Below are positions 33,559 to 42,538 of a stretch of DNA of 64,000 bases, piece after piece. This DNA is from Cryobacterium glaciale (GTDB taxonomy: Bacteria; Actinomycetota; Actinomycetes; Actinomycetales; Microbacteriaceae): contig NZ_SOEY01000034.1 of the NCBI RefSeq assembly GCF_004402535.1, forward strand, positions 62,001 through 126,000. The letters are read 5' to 3'. The translations under genes and the position numbers were made by a program. Under the pieces are notes generated by a model. The model was not told the origin of the DNA and made no database searches. It was given only the letters and a program-made list of their open reading frames with translations. Positions within the stretch are counted from its first letter, which is position 1. The number at the start of each line of letters is the position of its first letter.

Positions 33559-34299
33559 ATGACCGCCTCGGTCGATATTCGTGGCGGCATCGAACTGCCC
33601 GCCACTGTCGAGCACATCGAACTGCACACCAGCGACGGACTCACCCTGGTGGGCGAACTGGCGACCCCGGTAGGGCGGGCGGCGGTCGCGACCCTCGTGA
33701 CGCTGCATCCGCTGCCGACCGCCGGCGGCTTCATGGACTCGCATATTCTGCGGAAGGCCGCCAACCGGCTGCCCGCACTGGCTGACCTGGCCGTGCTGCG
33801 GTTCAATACTCGCGGCACCGCCTCGCCGCGCGGCACGAGCGACGGCGACTTCGGCCACGGACTGACCGAACGCGCCGATGTGGCCGCGGCGATGGCCTTC
33901 GTCGCCGAGCGGCACCTGCCGAACCCGTGGCTGGTCGGCTGGTCGTTCGGCACCGAACTCGCCCTCAAATACGGGCTGGAGCATGCCATTCGCGGGGCCA
34001 TCCTGCTCTCGCCGCCACTGCACCGCACCACCAACGAAGAACTGGCGGCCTGGGCCGGTAATGAACGCGCCCTGGTGGCTCTCATTCCCGAGTTCGACGA
34101 CTACCTGCGACCGGACGCTGCCCGCCTGCGGTTTGCGAGTGTGCCCGACCTGCGCCTGGTCGCGGTTGAGGGCGGCAAACACCTGTGGGTGGGGGAGAAC
34201 CTGACCCGCCGGGTGCTCACCGAGATCGTCGCCACGGTCAACCCCGGCGCGCTGCCGCTGCCGACCGAATGGACGGCGCCGCGACCCGGTGCCTCCTAA
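33559..34299 (+). CDS. Alpha/beta hydrolase
   Basis: The 246 residues show the alpha/beta-hydrolase order: VATLVTLHPLPTAGGFMDSHILRKAANRL, VLRFNTRGTASPRGTSDGDF and the nucleophile elbow LVGWSFGTELALKYG (G-x-S-x-G with Ser). SVPDLRLVAVEGGKHLWVGEN near the end carries the Asp/His part of the triad. This layout resembles the dienelactone-hydrolase/YbfF-like group; the substrate is unknown. ATG 33559 has AGGAG 6 nt upstream; GTG 33526 is the alternative. The stop lies in a 16-bp repeat. Confidence 0.82.
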   Translation: MTASVDIRGGIELPATVEHIELHTSDGLTLVGELATPVGRAAVATLVTLHPLPTAGGFMDSHILRKAANRLPALADLAVLRFNTRGTASPRGTSDGDFGHGLTERADVAAAMAFVAERHLPNPWLVGWSFGTELALKYGLEHAIRGAILLSPPLHRTTNEELAAWAGNERALVALIPEFDDYLRPDAARLRFASVPDLRLVAVEGGKHLWVGENLTRRVLTEIVATVNPGALPLPTEWTAPRPGAS

Positions 34300-34346
34300 A
34301 CCCGGTGCCTCCTAAACCCGGTGCCTCCTAAACCCGGCGTCTCCTG
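34283..34346 (+). repeat. 16-bp tandem repeat across the hydrolase stop codon
   Basis: The unit AACCCGGTGCCTCCTA occurs three times in a row (34283-34330, first copy with one base change), followed by a degenerate fourth copy. The first unit contains the last codons and part of the TAA stop. Confidence 0.85.
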
Positions 34347-34362
34347 AAGCGCGCGTTCGACG

Positions 34363-35412
34363 TCAGAGTTCGTTCTGGCGGGGGATGACGACCTGTTTGA
34401 CGATCATGATGACCGAGGCGGCGACGGGGATGGCGATCAGCGCGCCGAGAATTCCCAGCAGGTTGCCCCCGGCCAGGGCCGCGATCACGACAACCGCGCC
34501 CGGAATCGACACGGCCCGGTTCATGATCTTCGGACTGAGCACATAAGCCTCGACCTGCATGTAGATGAGGTAATAGATCGCCGCGGCCAGCGCTGTCTGC
34601 GGCGAGCTGCCGATTTCTGGGATCAGGCAGGTCAGGACGATGATGACCGAGCCCGAAATGGTACCGATGAGCGGAATCAGCGACAGCAGGAAGGCGATGA
34701 ACGCGAGCAGTGCCGGAAACGGAGCGCCGATGATCGACAGAAAGATGAAGCTCAGCACTCCGTTGACCGAGGCCAGCGCGGCCTGCCCCACGATGTAACG
34801 ACCGACCGCCGTGGTGATCTGCTCACTGATATCGGTGAAGCGCTCCCGCTTGGACGCGGGAACCAACTGATAAGTGGCCCGCTTCATGCTGTTCAGCGAG
34901 GCCGTGAAGTAGAGCGTGAGGATGAGAATGATGAGGCCGCCGAACAGGCCGTTGACAATGGCGAGGCCAGACTGAACGACGGTCGTCGTGATGTTGGTGA
35001 GGTTGCCACCGAGAAAATCGGTGATCGTCTTCGTGATTTCGTCGATGTCGAGACCGGGGAACTGCTTTTTCAGATCGTCCAGAAAAGTCGAGCTGTTAAC
35101 CCCCCGCACCAGCTCCGGAATGAGCTTGGACAGCTTGGATACCTGGTCGACGATGATCGGAACGATGGCGAATATGACGCCGGTCAGCACGCCGAGTACG
35201 GCCGCGACCACGGTGAGAATGGCGGCCCAGCGCGGAAACTTCTTCTTCTCCAGCCATGACACGGCCGGGTCGAGGCCGAGCGCGATGAACAGCGCAGCCC
35301 CGACGTAGATGATGATCGTCTGCAGGGTGATCACCGAGGTGATGATCAGTAAGCCCAGCCCAACCCCCAGGGTTCCGACGAGTCCGAACCGGAAGGCATT
35401 CTGAATTTTCAC
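34363..35412 (-). CDS. AI-2E family permease
   Basis: The 349 residues have about eight membrane helices in the AI-2E/UPF0118 layout: two N-terminal helices, a long soluble loop (about 85-140), and helix pairs such as VLSFIFLSIIGAPFPALLAFIAFLLSLIPLIGTISGSVIIV. The conserved ending is PKIMNRAVSIPGAVVVIAALAGGNLLGILGALIAIPVAA. Members have been linked to autoinducer or ion transport; the substrate is not predictable. It starts 23 nt after the coiled-coil gene and is probably in operon with it. Confidence 0.87.
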   Translation of the reverse strand: MKIQNAFRFGLVGTLGVGLGLLIITSVITLQTIIIYVGAALFIALGLDPAVSWLEKKKFPRWAAILTVVAAVLGVLTGVIFAIVPIIVDQVSKLSKLIPELVRGVNSSTFLDDLKKQFPGLDIDEITKTITDFLGGNLTNITTTVVQSGLAIVNGLFGGLIILILTLYFTASLNSMKRATYQLVPASKRERFTDISEQITTAVGRYIVGQAALASVNGVLSFIFLSIIGAPFPALLAFIAFLLSLIPLIGTISGSVIIVLTCLIPEIGSSPQTALAAAIYYLIYMQVEAYVLSPKIMNRAVSIPGAVVVIAALAGGNLLGILGALIAIPVAASVIMIVKQVVIPRQNEL

Positions 35413-35435
35413 GTGGAGTCTCCAGGAGTAGGGAA

Positions 35436-37043
35436 TTACTCGGCTGCGACCCGTTCTGCCTGGGTCAAAACGCTGCGCAGGCTTTCAAAGTACCCGGCCA
35501 CGGCGTCGCGCTCAATCCTAATCTGTGACAGCCGGTCTTCGGCGTCGGCGACGAGGGTGCGTGAGCGTGTCGTGGCGTCGGTGACGAGGGCGGTGGCGGT
35601 GGCGTGGGCGTCGCGGAGAATACGTTCGGCATTCTCCTCGGCGAGTTCCTTGTTGGCCTTGGCTTCCTCGCGGGCGCCGGCGTCGAGTTCCTCGTTGAGA
35701 ACGCGCAGCTCGGCGGTGCGGTCGGTCGTCTCGGTGAGCTGCCTGGCGGCATCCGTCTGGAATTTCTGGGCCTGGGCCACGGCCTCCTGGTGGCGGGCGA
35801 GGTGCTCCTGCTCGGCCTCGTCCCGGCGGGCTTTCAGCTCGACATCGAAGTCGGCGCGGGCCTGGTCGATTTCCCGGGCCAGCCGGCTCGCCTCGTGCTC
35901 GCCCTTCTTGCGGGTGGCGGTGAGCTGGTTCTCCAGGTCGATGCGGGCCTGCTCGGCCTCGGCCTCGGCGTCGAGGCGGGCCTGCTGGTTCTCGCGGGCG
36001 AGGTCGGCGCCGGCCTGCTCCACCTCGGCGGCGAGGGCGGCACGGGCCTGCTCGATCTCGCGGGCCAGGCTGGCGCGCTTGCGATCGAGTTCACGCGTAA
36101 GGTCGGTCTGCGCCTGTTCCCGTTCCACCTCGGTCACCGCGTGAGCCTGTTCGACCTCGCGGGCCAGGTCGATTCGACCCTGCTCCACCTCGGCGGCGAG
36201 CAGGGTGCGGGCCTGGTCAGCCTCGTGGGCGCCATTCAGTCGCGCCTGCTCGGACTCCCGAGCCAGATCCACCCGGGCCTGCTCGGTCTCGGCCGCAAGA
36301 TCGACGCGGGCCTGGTCGGTCTCGCGCTGCAGGTCGGCGCGTTGCTGGTCGAGTTCGAGGGCTACTTCAGCGCGGGTGAGTTCGGTCTCGTGGGTCAGTC
36401 CGGCCGCGATTTCGCGGGCTTCAGTGGCCTCCCGCTGGGCGACGACGCGCACTTCGGCGGCTTCCCGATCTGCTTCAGAGCGGATGGCCGCGACCTCACG
36501 TTTCACCGTGGCCCGTGCTTCGGCGGCCTCGGTGGCAACGGCGCCACGAATCAGCGAGGCATCGCGGATAGCGTCCTGGGTGACCTGGGCCTGCTCGTCC
36601 TGCGCACGCGCGCGCACGTCATCCGCTTCGACGCGCACATCATCGAGCACCCGGCGCGCCTTGACGGCGGCATCGGACAGGGTTCGTTCGGCCTGCTCGA
36701 CCGCGTTCTGGCGCAGCAGCTGCACCTCGTCGTTGGTCGCGGCGCGCAGCTTCTCGGCGTCGATATCGGCCTGGGCGATGACGCGGGTGGATTGCTCCTC
36801 TGCGACGCGCAGGGTGTTCTCCAGCTTGGTACCGAGACCGGAGAACGTTGGGCTTCCGACTTCTTCGATCTCGGCGTTGAGATCGTCGATGCGACCGGCG
36901 AGACGTTTGACCTCGCGACCGGCCTCAGCATTCTGGGTGTTCGCCTGAATCAGTTCGCGTCGCAGCGACTGAATGGCCTTCGCGACCTCATCCTTGTCAT
37001 AGCCGCGGAATACCTGGGTGAAATCAGCTTCGTCGTCAGACAC
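35436..37043 (-). CDS. Large coiled-coil protein with 11-residue repeats and a DivIVA-like N-terminus
   Basis: The 535 residues are almost entirely helical and charged. The N-terminal FTQVFRGYDKDEVAKAIQSLRREL resembles the DivIVA head (F-x-x-V-x-R-GYD-x-x-EV). After a break (EEVGSPTFSGLGTKL) the rod continues to the C-terminus. Residues about 231-373 form thirteen 11-residue units of type x-D/E-Q-A-R-x-D-L-A-x-E. The end (ERILRDAHATATALVTDATTR) resembles DivIVA/Wag31 or Scy/FilP-type scaffolds. A polar or septal cytoskeletal role is inferred. It is encoded directly upstream of the AI-2E permease. Confidence 0.8.
   Translation of the reverse strand: MSDDEADFTQVFRGYDKDEVAKAIQSLRRELIQANTQNAEAGREVKRLAGRIDDLNAEIEEVGSPTFSGLGTKLENTLRVAEEQSTRVIAQADIDAEKLRAATNDEVQLLRQNAVEQAERTLSDAAVKARRVLDDVRVEADDVRARAQDEQAQVTQDAIRDASLIRGAVATEAAEARATVKREVAAIRSEADREAAEVRVVAQREATEAREIAAGLTHETELTRAEVALELDQQRADLQRETDQARVDLAAETEQARVDLARESEQARLNGAHEADQARTLLAAEVEQGRIDLAREVEQAHAVTEVEREQAQTDLTRELDRKRASLAREIEQARAALAAEVEQAGADLARENQQARLDAEAEAEQARIDLENQLTATRKKGEHEASRLAREIDQARADFDVELKARRDEAEQEHLARHQEAVAQAQKFQTDAARQLTETTDRTAELRVLNEELDAGAREEAKANKELAEENAERILRDAHATATALVTDATTRSRTLVADAEDRLSQIRIERDAVAGYFESLRSVLTQAERVAAE
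35925..36353 (-). repeat. Thirteen 33-bp units (11-residue hendecads) in the coiled-coil gene
   Basis: Units start at residues 231, 242, 253 and so on to 363, without gaps. Typical units are TEQARVDLARE, VEQGRIDLARE and IEQARAALAAE. The DNA units are similar enough to suggest growth by duplication. Confidence 0.85.
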
Positions 37044-37250
37044 GTGTGCTCCTTACAGATGGGCCCCGTCCCTCGATGGATCATGCATGACGGGCCAGCT
37101 CGATTTTAGTGGGTTCTGCCCCGCCCCGTATGCGCCCACCGGACGAGGGCACTCTGGCCGCTATTAGGCACCTCTCAGGAGAACGCAGTAACGTAGAAGG
37201 TCCGTGTCTGGCGAGCTTCAGCCACGTGAATCAACCACAGTGACTGACCA

Positions 37251-37292
37251 GTACCGACCAGACAGTGCCAACCAGACAATACCGACCAGCAA
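37251..37292 (+). repeat. Three 14-bp tandem repeats just upstream of a start codon
   Basis: GTACCGACCAGACA, GTGCCAACCAGACA and ATACCGACCAGCAA run in tandem, ending 17 nt before GTG 37310 and just before the Shine-Dalgarno AAGGG. They would lie in the 5' leader. Confidence 0.75.
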
Positions 37293-37309
37293 CTGCTGAA
37301 GGGTGATAC

Positions 37310-39148
37310 GTGCGTTTTGTTCTTGCCATCGTGGCATTCGTTCTTGCTGCCGTGATGATCGTTCTCGGCATCGCGCAGCGTACGATCCTGCTCGAGCCCG
37401 CCTTCACCTCCCTGGGTTCGACCGTGACCGGTGACACGACATACACCGTGATCGATCCGAGCGCCCTCGCGGCCTCGTCGGGCAGCCAGACCATCAACGT
37501 GCGCGGTGACGGCGCGGTTTTTCTCGCCTACGGGCGTTCCGACGACGTTGCCGCCTGGATCGGCACGGATGCGTATTCCACCGTCGGCTTCAGCGAGGAG
37601 ACCGGTGAACTCACCTCCACCGTCACCGAGGCCGTCACTCCCGACGATGAGGTGGCACCAGATGCCGGGGCAGCGGATGCCGTCCCAGCGGACGAGGCCG
37701 CAGCGATCGTGAATCCGGCCGGCTCCGACCTCTGGCTCGACGAGTACACCGGCACCCATTCCCTGACGACCACGCTGACCCTGCCAGACGACATCTCGGT
37801 GATCGTCGCGTCGGACGGTATCGAACCGGCGCCCGCGAGCATCCGTCTGTCGTGGGCTTCTGATAATTCCACCCCATGGGCTGGCCCGCTTCTCGCCGGC
37901 GGTGCCCTGCTGTTGTTGGCCGGCCTCGTGTTGTACCTGCTGGCATTGCTGCACCTGCGGCGCTCGCGGAGGCCGCGCCGCAACATCCCGCGCGGACCCC
38001 GCATGCCCCGATTGCCCCGCGCCCCGCGTCCGAAGTCGATCAAGGCCAGCCAGATCACCACGTCGCGGCGGGGAATCACCCGTCGGGTGGCCATCCTCCC
38101 CATGGTCCTGGTCTCCGGCCTTGCCCTGAGCGGCTGTTCAGCCGACCTGTGGCCAGATTTCAGCACGGCCGACACCGCCACTGCCACCCCCACACCGACG
38201 CCCCAGTCCACCGATTCGGTCGAAGCTGCCGCCGAGCTGCCGCCGCCCGCCGTGACCGTCTCCCAGCTGGAGACCATCATGGGCGAGATTTCGCTGCTCA
38301 GCGCAGACGCGGACGCCACCCTCAACACCGAGACCATCAGCACGCGATTTACCGGCCCGGCCCTGGAACAACGCCTCGCCAACTATAAGATCCGTGCCGT
38401 CGATCCGGCGGTCGCCCCGCTCGTGGCCCTGCCCGGCGCCCCAATCACGTTCACGCTGCCGCAGCAGACCAATTCCTGGCCGCGGGTGGTCATGACCGTC
38501 ATCCAGGACGAGAACGATCCCAGCATTCCGACCTTGGCTGTCATGCTCAAGCAGGAATCGCCCCGCAGCAACTACCAGGTGGACTACCTGTTCGCCCTGG
38601 AGCAGTCGGCGCACGTACCGGAGGTAGCCCCGGCCGTGGTCGGCGCCCCGGCCATCGCCCCCGACAACAAGCTGCTGCTGCTGCCGCCGGACCAGCTGGC
38701 TGCCGCGTATGCCGACATCCTGATACAGGGCGCAGCCAGCCCCTCGTACGGGCTGTTCGAGAGCGACGGCGACAACTTCCGTATCCAGGTCGCTGACCTC
38801 AATGCCGCCAAGGTCGCCGCGCTGCCGTCGACCGCGTCGATCGAATTCGCCGCGGCCGCGGGCAGTGACGAGGCCGTTGCCCTGGCCACCAACGACTCCG
38901 GCAGCATCGTGGCCGTCAGCATGACGGAGACTGAAACGGTCAAACCCGTCCAGGAGGGCGCCACGGTGGGCCCGGCGGGCGATGCCCTCGCCGCTAAAGC
39001 GCTGTCCGGTATCACCACCACGACCAAGGGCTTTCAAAACACCTACCGCGACCAACTTCTGTTCTACGTACCCACGTCGGGTTCAAGCGACAAAATCGTG
39101 CTTCTGGGCTTTGCCCAGGGCCTCATCACATCGGCGGAACTTCCATGA
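37310..39148 (+). CDS. Hypothetical membrane protein with an internal lipobox-like segment
   Basis: I do not recognise a characterised family. The 612 residues have a membrane segment at 1-22, an extracytoplasmic domain of about 165 residues, a second membrane segment at about 192-214, a very basic Arg/Pro-rich loop (218-245), and a third hydrophobic stretch with RR and the lipobox-like LALSGC (Cys276). A large acidic extracytoplasmic domain follows a Thr/Pro linker. The second half looks like a complete lipoprotein fused behind a small membrane protein. GTG 37310 has AAGGG upstream. Its stop overlaps the next start. Confidence 0.8.
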   Translation: MRFVLAIVAFVLAAVMIVLGIAQRTILLEPAFTSLGSTVTGDTTYTVIDPSALAASSGSQTINVRGDGAVFLAYGRSDDVAAWIGTDAYSTVGFSEETGELTSTVTEAVTPDDEVAPDAGAADAVPADEAAAIVNPAGSDLWLDEYTGTHSLTTTLTLPDDISVIVASDGIEPAPASIRLSWASDNSTPWAGPLLAGGALLLLAGLVLYLLALLHLRRSRRPRRNIPRGPRMPRLPRAPRPKSIKASQITTSRRGITRRVAILPMVLVSGLALSGCSADLWPDFSTADTATATPTPTPQSTDSVEAAAELPPPAVTVSQLETIMGEISLLSADADATLNTETISTRFTGPALEQRLANYKIRAVDPAVAPLVALPGAPITFTLPQQTNSWPRVVMTVIQDENDPSIPTLAVMLKQESPRSNYQVDYLFALEQSAHVPEVAPAVVGAPAIAPDNKLLLLPPDQLAAAYADILIQGAASPSYGLFESDGDNFRIQVADLNAAKVAALPSTASIEFAAAAGSDEAVALATNDSGSIVAVSMTETETVKPVQEGATVGPAGDALAAKALSGITTTTKGFQNTYRDQLLFYVPTSGSSDKIVLLGFAQGLITSAELP

Positions 39149-40137
39149 CGAATATGCCCCCTTCCGGATCGAACCTGCGCGGAGCGGTTGATCTTTCCTC
39201 CCTCGTGAACCGGGCGCCGGCCGGAACCCCTCCGGTCGCCACGAACGGCGCACCCGCCACGGGCGCCGCCGTCGGTGGGCCGGCAGCACCGACCGGAGCT
39301 GTCACGGTTCCGAGCCTTGTTCTCGACGGCACCGACGCCAATTTCGGTGAGCTGCTTGAACTCTCCTCCCGTGTTCCCGTGATCGTCGGACTGTGGGCAT
39401 CGTGGAGTGAGCCGTCCACCGCGCTCTTGGCGGTGCTGGAGAAGCTCGTGACCGGCCTCGCCGGCCGGTTCGTGCTGGCCCGCGTCGACATTGACTCGAA
39501 CCCGCAGCTCGCGCAGGCGTTCCAGGCCCAGTCGGTACCCACAGTCGCCGCCGTCATCACCGGTCAGCCGGTGCAGCTCTTCAACGGCCCGCTCGCGGAG
39601 GAACAGATCGCCGACGTGCTCGGTCGCGTACTCGAGCTCGCCGCGCAGCAGGGCGTGACCGGCACGGCCGAGGCCGCCGGCGTTGCCGCTGACGCCGAAC
39701 CGGCCGCCGTGGTCGACGAGCCCCTGCCACCGCACCACCTGGAGGCCTACGCGGCCATCGAAGCCGGCGACTACGCCACCGCCCAGAGCGAATACCGCAC
39801 GGCCCTGGCCCAGAACCCGAACGACACCATGGCCGTGGCCGGACTGGCCCAGGTCAGCCTGCTCGCCCGGTTACAGGGCAAGACCATCGACCAGATCCGT
39901 AACGGGGCCGCATCCGCACCCGACGACCTCGACGCGCAGCTGCTGGTCGCCGACCTCGACCTCTCCGGCGGCCACATCGAGGACGCCTTCGATCGCTTGT
40001 TGAGCCTGTTCCCGGCGCAGCCGGCCCCGGGTCGCAACACCATCCGCGAGCGCATCCTCGAACTGTTCGAGGTCATCGGCACCGACGACCCCCGGGTCGC
40101 TCCCACCCGGTCTCGGTTAGCGGCCCTGCTCTATTGA
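39145..40137 (+). CDS. Thioredoxin-fold/TPR co-chaperone, YbbN/CnoX-like
   Basis: The 330 residues hold a flexible Pro/Ala-rich leader (1-55), a thioredoxin fold (PVIVGLWASWSEPSTALLAVLEKL; RVDIDSNPQLAQAFQAQSVPTVAAVITGQPV) and C-terminal TPR-like helices (YAAIEAGDYATAQSEYRTALAQNPNDTMAVAGLAQVSLL). The CxxC is replaced by SEPS, so it cannot do dithiol chemistry, as in E. coli YbbN and many actinobacterial homologues. A holdase or GroEL/DnaK-linked role is family inference. ATG 39145 overlaps the upstream stop (ATGA). Confidence 0.88.
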   Translation: MTNMPPSGSNLRGAVDLSSLVNRAPAGTPPVATNGAPATGAAVGGPAAPTGAVTVPSLVLDGTDANFGELLELSSRVPVIVGLWASWSEPSTALLAVLEKLVTGLAGRFVLARVDIDSNPQLAQAFQAQSVPTVAAVITGQPVQLFNGPLAEEQIADVLGRVLELAAQQGVTGTAEAAGVAADAEPAAVVDEPLPPHHLEAYAAIEAGDYATAQSEYRTALAQNPNDTMAVAGLAQVSLLARLQGKTIDQIRNGAASAPDDLDAQLLVADLDLSGGHIEDAFDRLLSLFPAQPAPGRNTIRERILELFEVIGTDDPRVAPTRSRLAALLY

Positions 40138-40159
40138 TCCAGTCGTTCGCGAGAGCGCA

Positions 40160-40196
40160 AAAGTGCCCGTCTGACTCAGTCAAACGGGCACTTTTA
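40160..40196. terminator. Bidirectional intrinsic terminator
   Basis: AAAAGTGCCCGT (40160-40171) and ACGGGCACTTTT (40185-40196) form a 12-bp stem with A and T runs on both sides. It lies between the convergent YbbN-like gene and glgB and can serve both. Confidence 0.9.
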
Positions 40197-40213
40197 CTCT
40201 CTCACGGGGCGGT

Positions 40214-42538
40214 TCAGCGGCGCAGGCGTAACCAGAGTCCAGCCAGGGGAGGCAGAGTCAGGGTTGCGGAGGCGGGGCGACCAGCCCAGGGCTCGTTGTA
40301 GGCCTCGACGTTTCCCTGGTTTCCCACGCCGGAGCCGCCGAAGTCGCCGGCATCCGTGTTGAGGATTTCCTCCCACTGTCCGGCGAACGGCAGGCCGACT
40401 CGATAGTCGGTGTGCGGCTGCCCGGCGAAGTTGAAGAAGCAGGCGACCGGAACGCCGTGGTTGTCCCAGCGCAGAAACGACACGACGTTCTGGCTCGCGG
40501 CCCCGCCGTCGAGCAGTTCGAAGCCACCCGGGTCGTTGTCGCGGCTCCACAGGCTCGCGTTGTCGCGGTACACCCGGTTGAGCTGGCCGACGAGATTGAA
40601 CAGGCCGCGGTGGGCCGGCTGGTCGAGCATCCACCAGTCCAGGCCGCGTTCTTCGCTCCACTCCGAACGCTGCCCGAACTCGCTGCCCATGAACAGCAGC
40701 TGCTTGCCCGGGTGGGCCCACATGAAGGCAAGGTAGGCGCGCACGTTGGCGAGCTGCTGCCAGGAATCACCGGGCATCTTCGACACCAGGGCGCCCTTGC
40801 CGTGCACGACCTCGTCGTGGCTGATCGGCAGCAGAAAGTTCTCGCTGAACGCGTAGATGAACGAGAAGGTGATGTCGTTGTGGTGGTAGGAGCGGTACAT
40901 GGGGTCGACCTGCATGTACTCGAGGGAGTCGTGCATCCAGCCCATGTTCCACTTGAATCCGAACCCGAGTCCGCCGCCGCTGGTCGGCGCCGTCACCCCG
41001 CCCCAGTTGGTGGATTCCTCGGCGATCATGATCGTTCCGGGGTTGCGCTTGTACGCCGTCGCGGTGATCTCCTGCAGCAGGCTGATCGCCTCGAGGTTCT
41101 CGTTGCCGCCGTACTTGTTCGGTTCCCACTGGCCGTCCTCGCGCGAGTAGTCGAGGTAGAGCATCGACGCGACGGCGTCGACGCGCAGGGCGTCGATGTG
41201 GAACTCTTCGAGCCAGTACAGCGCGTTAGCGACGAGGAAGTTGCGCACCTGCATCTGGCCGAAGTCGAAGATGTAGGTGCCCCAGTCCAACTGCTCACCC
41301 CGACGCGGGTCCGGGTGCTCGTAGAGGGCCTGGCCGTCGAAGCGGGCCAGGGCGAAGTCGTCTTTGGGAAAGTGGCCGGGCACCCAGTCCATGATCACGC
41401 CGATGCCGGCCTGGTGCAGCCGGTCGATGAGATAGCGCAGGTCGTCGGGGGAGCCGAACCGGCTGGTCGGCGCGTAATAGCCGCTGACCTGATAGCCCCA
41501 CGATCCGCCAAACGGATGCTCCGCGAGAGGCATGAATTCCACGTGCGTGAAGCTCAGTTCCTGCAGATAGCCGACGAGCTCATCCGCCAGGTCGCGGTAG
41601 CCGAGACCGGGTCGCCAGGAACCGACGTGCATTTCGTAGACGCTCATCGCCTGGTTGTGCGGATCGTTGGCCTTGCGGTTGGCCAGCCACGCGGCATCCG
41701 CCCACTCGTAGTGCGATGCCGTGACGACCGACGCGGTCAGTGGCGGCACCTCGGCCAGCCGGGCGATCGGGTCGGCCTTTTCGACCCAGGCGCCGGACTG
41801 CGTGAGCAGCTGGAACTTGTACCTGGTGCCGAGTTCGAGGCCCGGAATGAACAGCTCCCAGACGCCGGTGCTGCCCATATTGCGCATGGCGTGGGTCGTG
41901 CCGTTCCAGCCGTTGAAATCACCGATCACCCGGGCGGCGCGGGCGTGCGGCGCCCACACGGCGAAGGAGGTTCCGGTCGAGGCGGCCGTGGCGCCCTGGT
42001 GCTCGCGGTGGTGTGCCCCCAGGACGTCCCAGAGTCGCTCGTGGCGGCCTTCTCCGATCAGGTGCAGGTCCAGCTCGCCGAGCGTCGGGATGAAGCGATA
42101 GGGGTCATCACAGATCCAGGGCGGGGCATCCTGGTAGCGGGCCTCGATCGTGTAGTCGGTGGGCCCGAGGGTGCTTTCACCCTGCCAGATGCCGTGCTTG
42201 AGGTGGGCGAGTTCCACGTGCGCGCCGCTGGCCAGAATCGCGAAGACCTCGGTGGCGAGCGGCCGCAGCGCGCGGATGATGACGAGCGGGTCGGAGACAC
42301 CGGCCTGGTGGGCGAGGTGCTGGCCGAGGATCTCGTGCGGATTGTAGTAGCTGCCGGCGGCGACGGCCTCGAGAACGTGGTCGGGAATGGGTGCCGGCTC
42401 AGTGGGGGCCACGTGCTTCGCAGCCTTCGTGGATTGTGTCGTCGGGGACTGAGCCTTCTTGCCGTCGATGTTCTTTCCCTGACCCTTCTGGTGCTTGCTC
42501 GAATTCTTCTTCTTGGACTTCTTCTTGTCGCCGCTCAT
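40214..42538 (-). CDS. glgB: 1,4-alpha-glucan branching enzyme
   Basis: GlgB introduces alpha-1,6 branches into glycogen. The 774 residues start with a Lys-rich tail (MSGDKKKSKKKNSSKHQKGQG), then N1 and CBM48-like modules (FAVWAPHARAARVIGDFNGWN), and the GH13 barrel with MDWVPGHFPKDDFAL, the nucleophile region DALRVDAVASMLYLDYSR, the acid/base in MIAEESTNW and LPISHDEVVHGKGAL. The all-beta C-domain closes it. Its ATG overlaps the glgE stop (ATGA), so it is the second gene of a glgE-glgB unit, as in many actinobacteria. Confidence 0.96.
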   Translation of the reverse strand: MSGDKKKSKKKNSSKHQKGQGKNIDGKKAQSPTTQSTKAAKHVAPTEPAPIPDHVLEAVAAGSYYNPHEILGQHLAHQAGVSDPLVIIRALRPLATEVFAILASGAHVELAHLKHGIWQGESTLGPTDYTIEARYQDAPPWICDDPYRFIPTLGELDLHLIGEGRHERLWDVLGAHHREHQGATAASTGTSFAVWAPHARAARVIGDFNGWNGTTHAMRNMGSTGVWELFIPGLELGTRYKFQLLTQSGAWVEKADPIARLAEVPPLTASVVTASHYEWADAAWLANRKANDPHNQAMSVYEMHVGSWRPGLGYRDLADELVGYLQELSFTHVEFMPLAEHPFGGSWGYQVSGYYAPTSRFGSPDDLRYLIDRLHQAGIGVIMDWVPGHFPKDDFALARFDGQALYEHPDPRRGEQLDWGTYIFDFGQMQVRNFLVANALYWLEEFHIDALRVDAVASMLYLDYSREDGQWEPNKYGGNENLEAISLLQEITATAYKRNPGTIMIAEESTNWGGVTAPTSGGGLGFGFKWNMGWMHDSLEYMQVDPMYRSYHHNDITFSFIYAFSENFLLPISHDEVVHGKGALVSKMPGDSWQQLANVRAYLAFMWAHPGKQLLFMGSEFGQRSEWSEERGLDWWMLDQPAHRGLFNLVGQLNRVYRDNASLWSRDNDPGGFELLDGGAASQNVVSFLRWDNHGVPVACFFNFAGQPHTDYRVGLPFAGQWEEILNTDAGDFGGSGVGNQGNVEAYNEPWAGRPASATLTLPPLAGLWLRLRR

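Noticed and set aside
35604..37109. Open frame of about 500 codons antisense to the coiled-coil gene, Leu/Gly-rich and superficially membrane-like
   Set aside because: It is the complement of the hendecad repeats. The sense strand has regular heptad/hendecad structure and a DivIVA-like start.
39145..40137. Active thioredoxin
   Set aside because: The CxxC motif is replaced by SEPS, so redox activity is unlikely.
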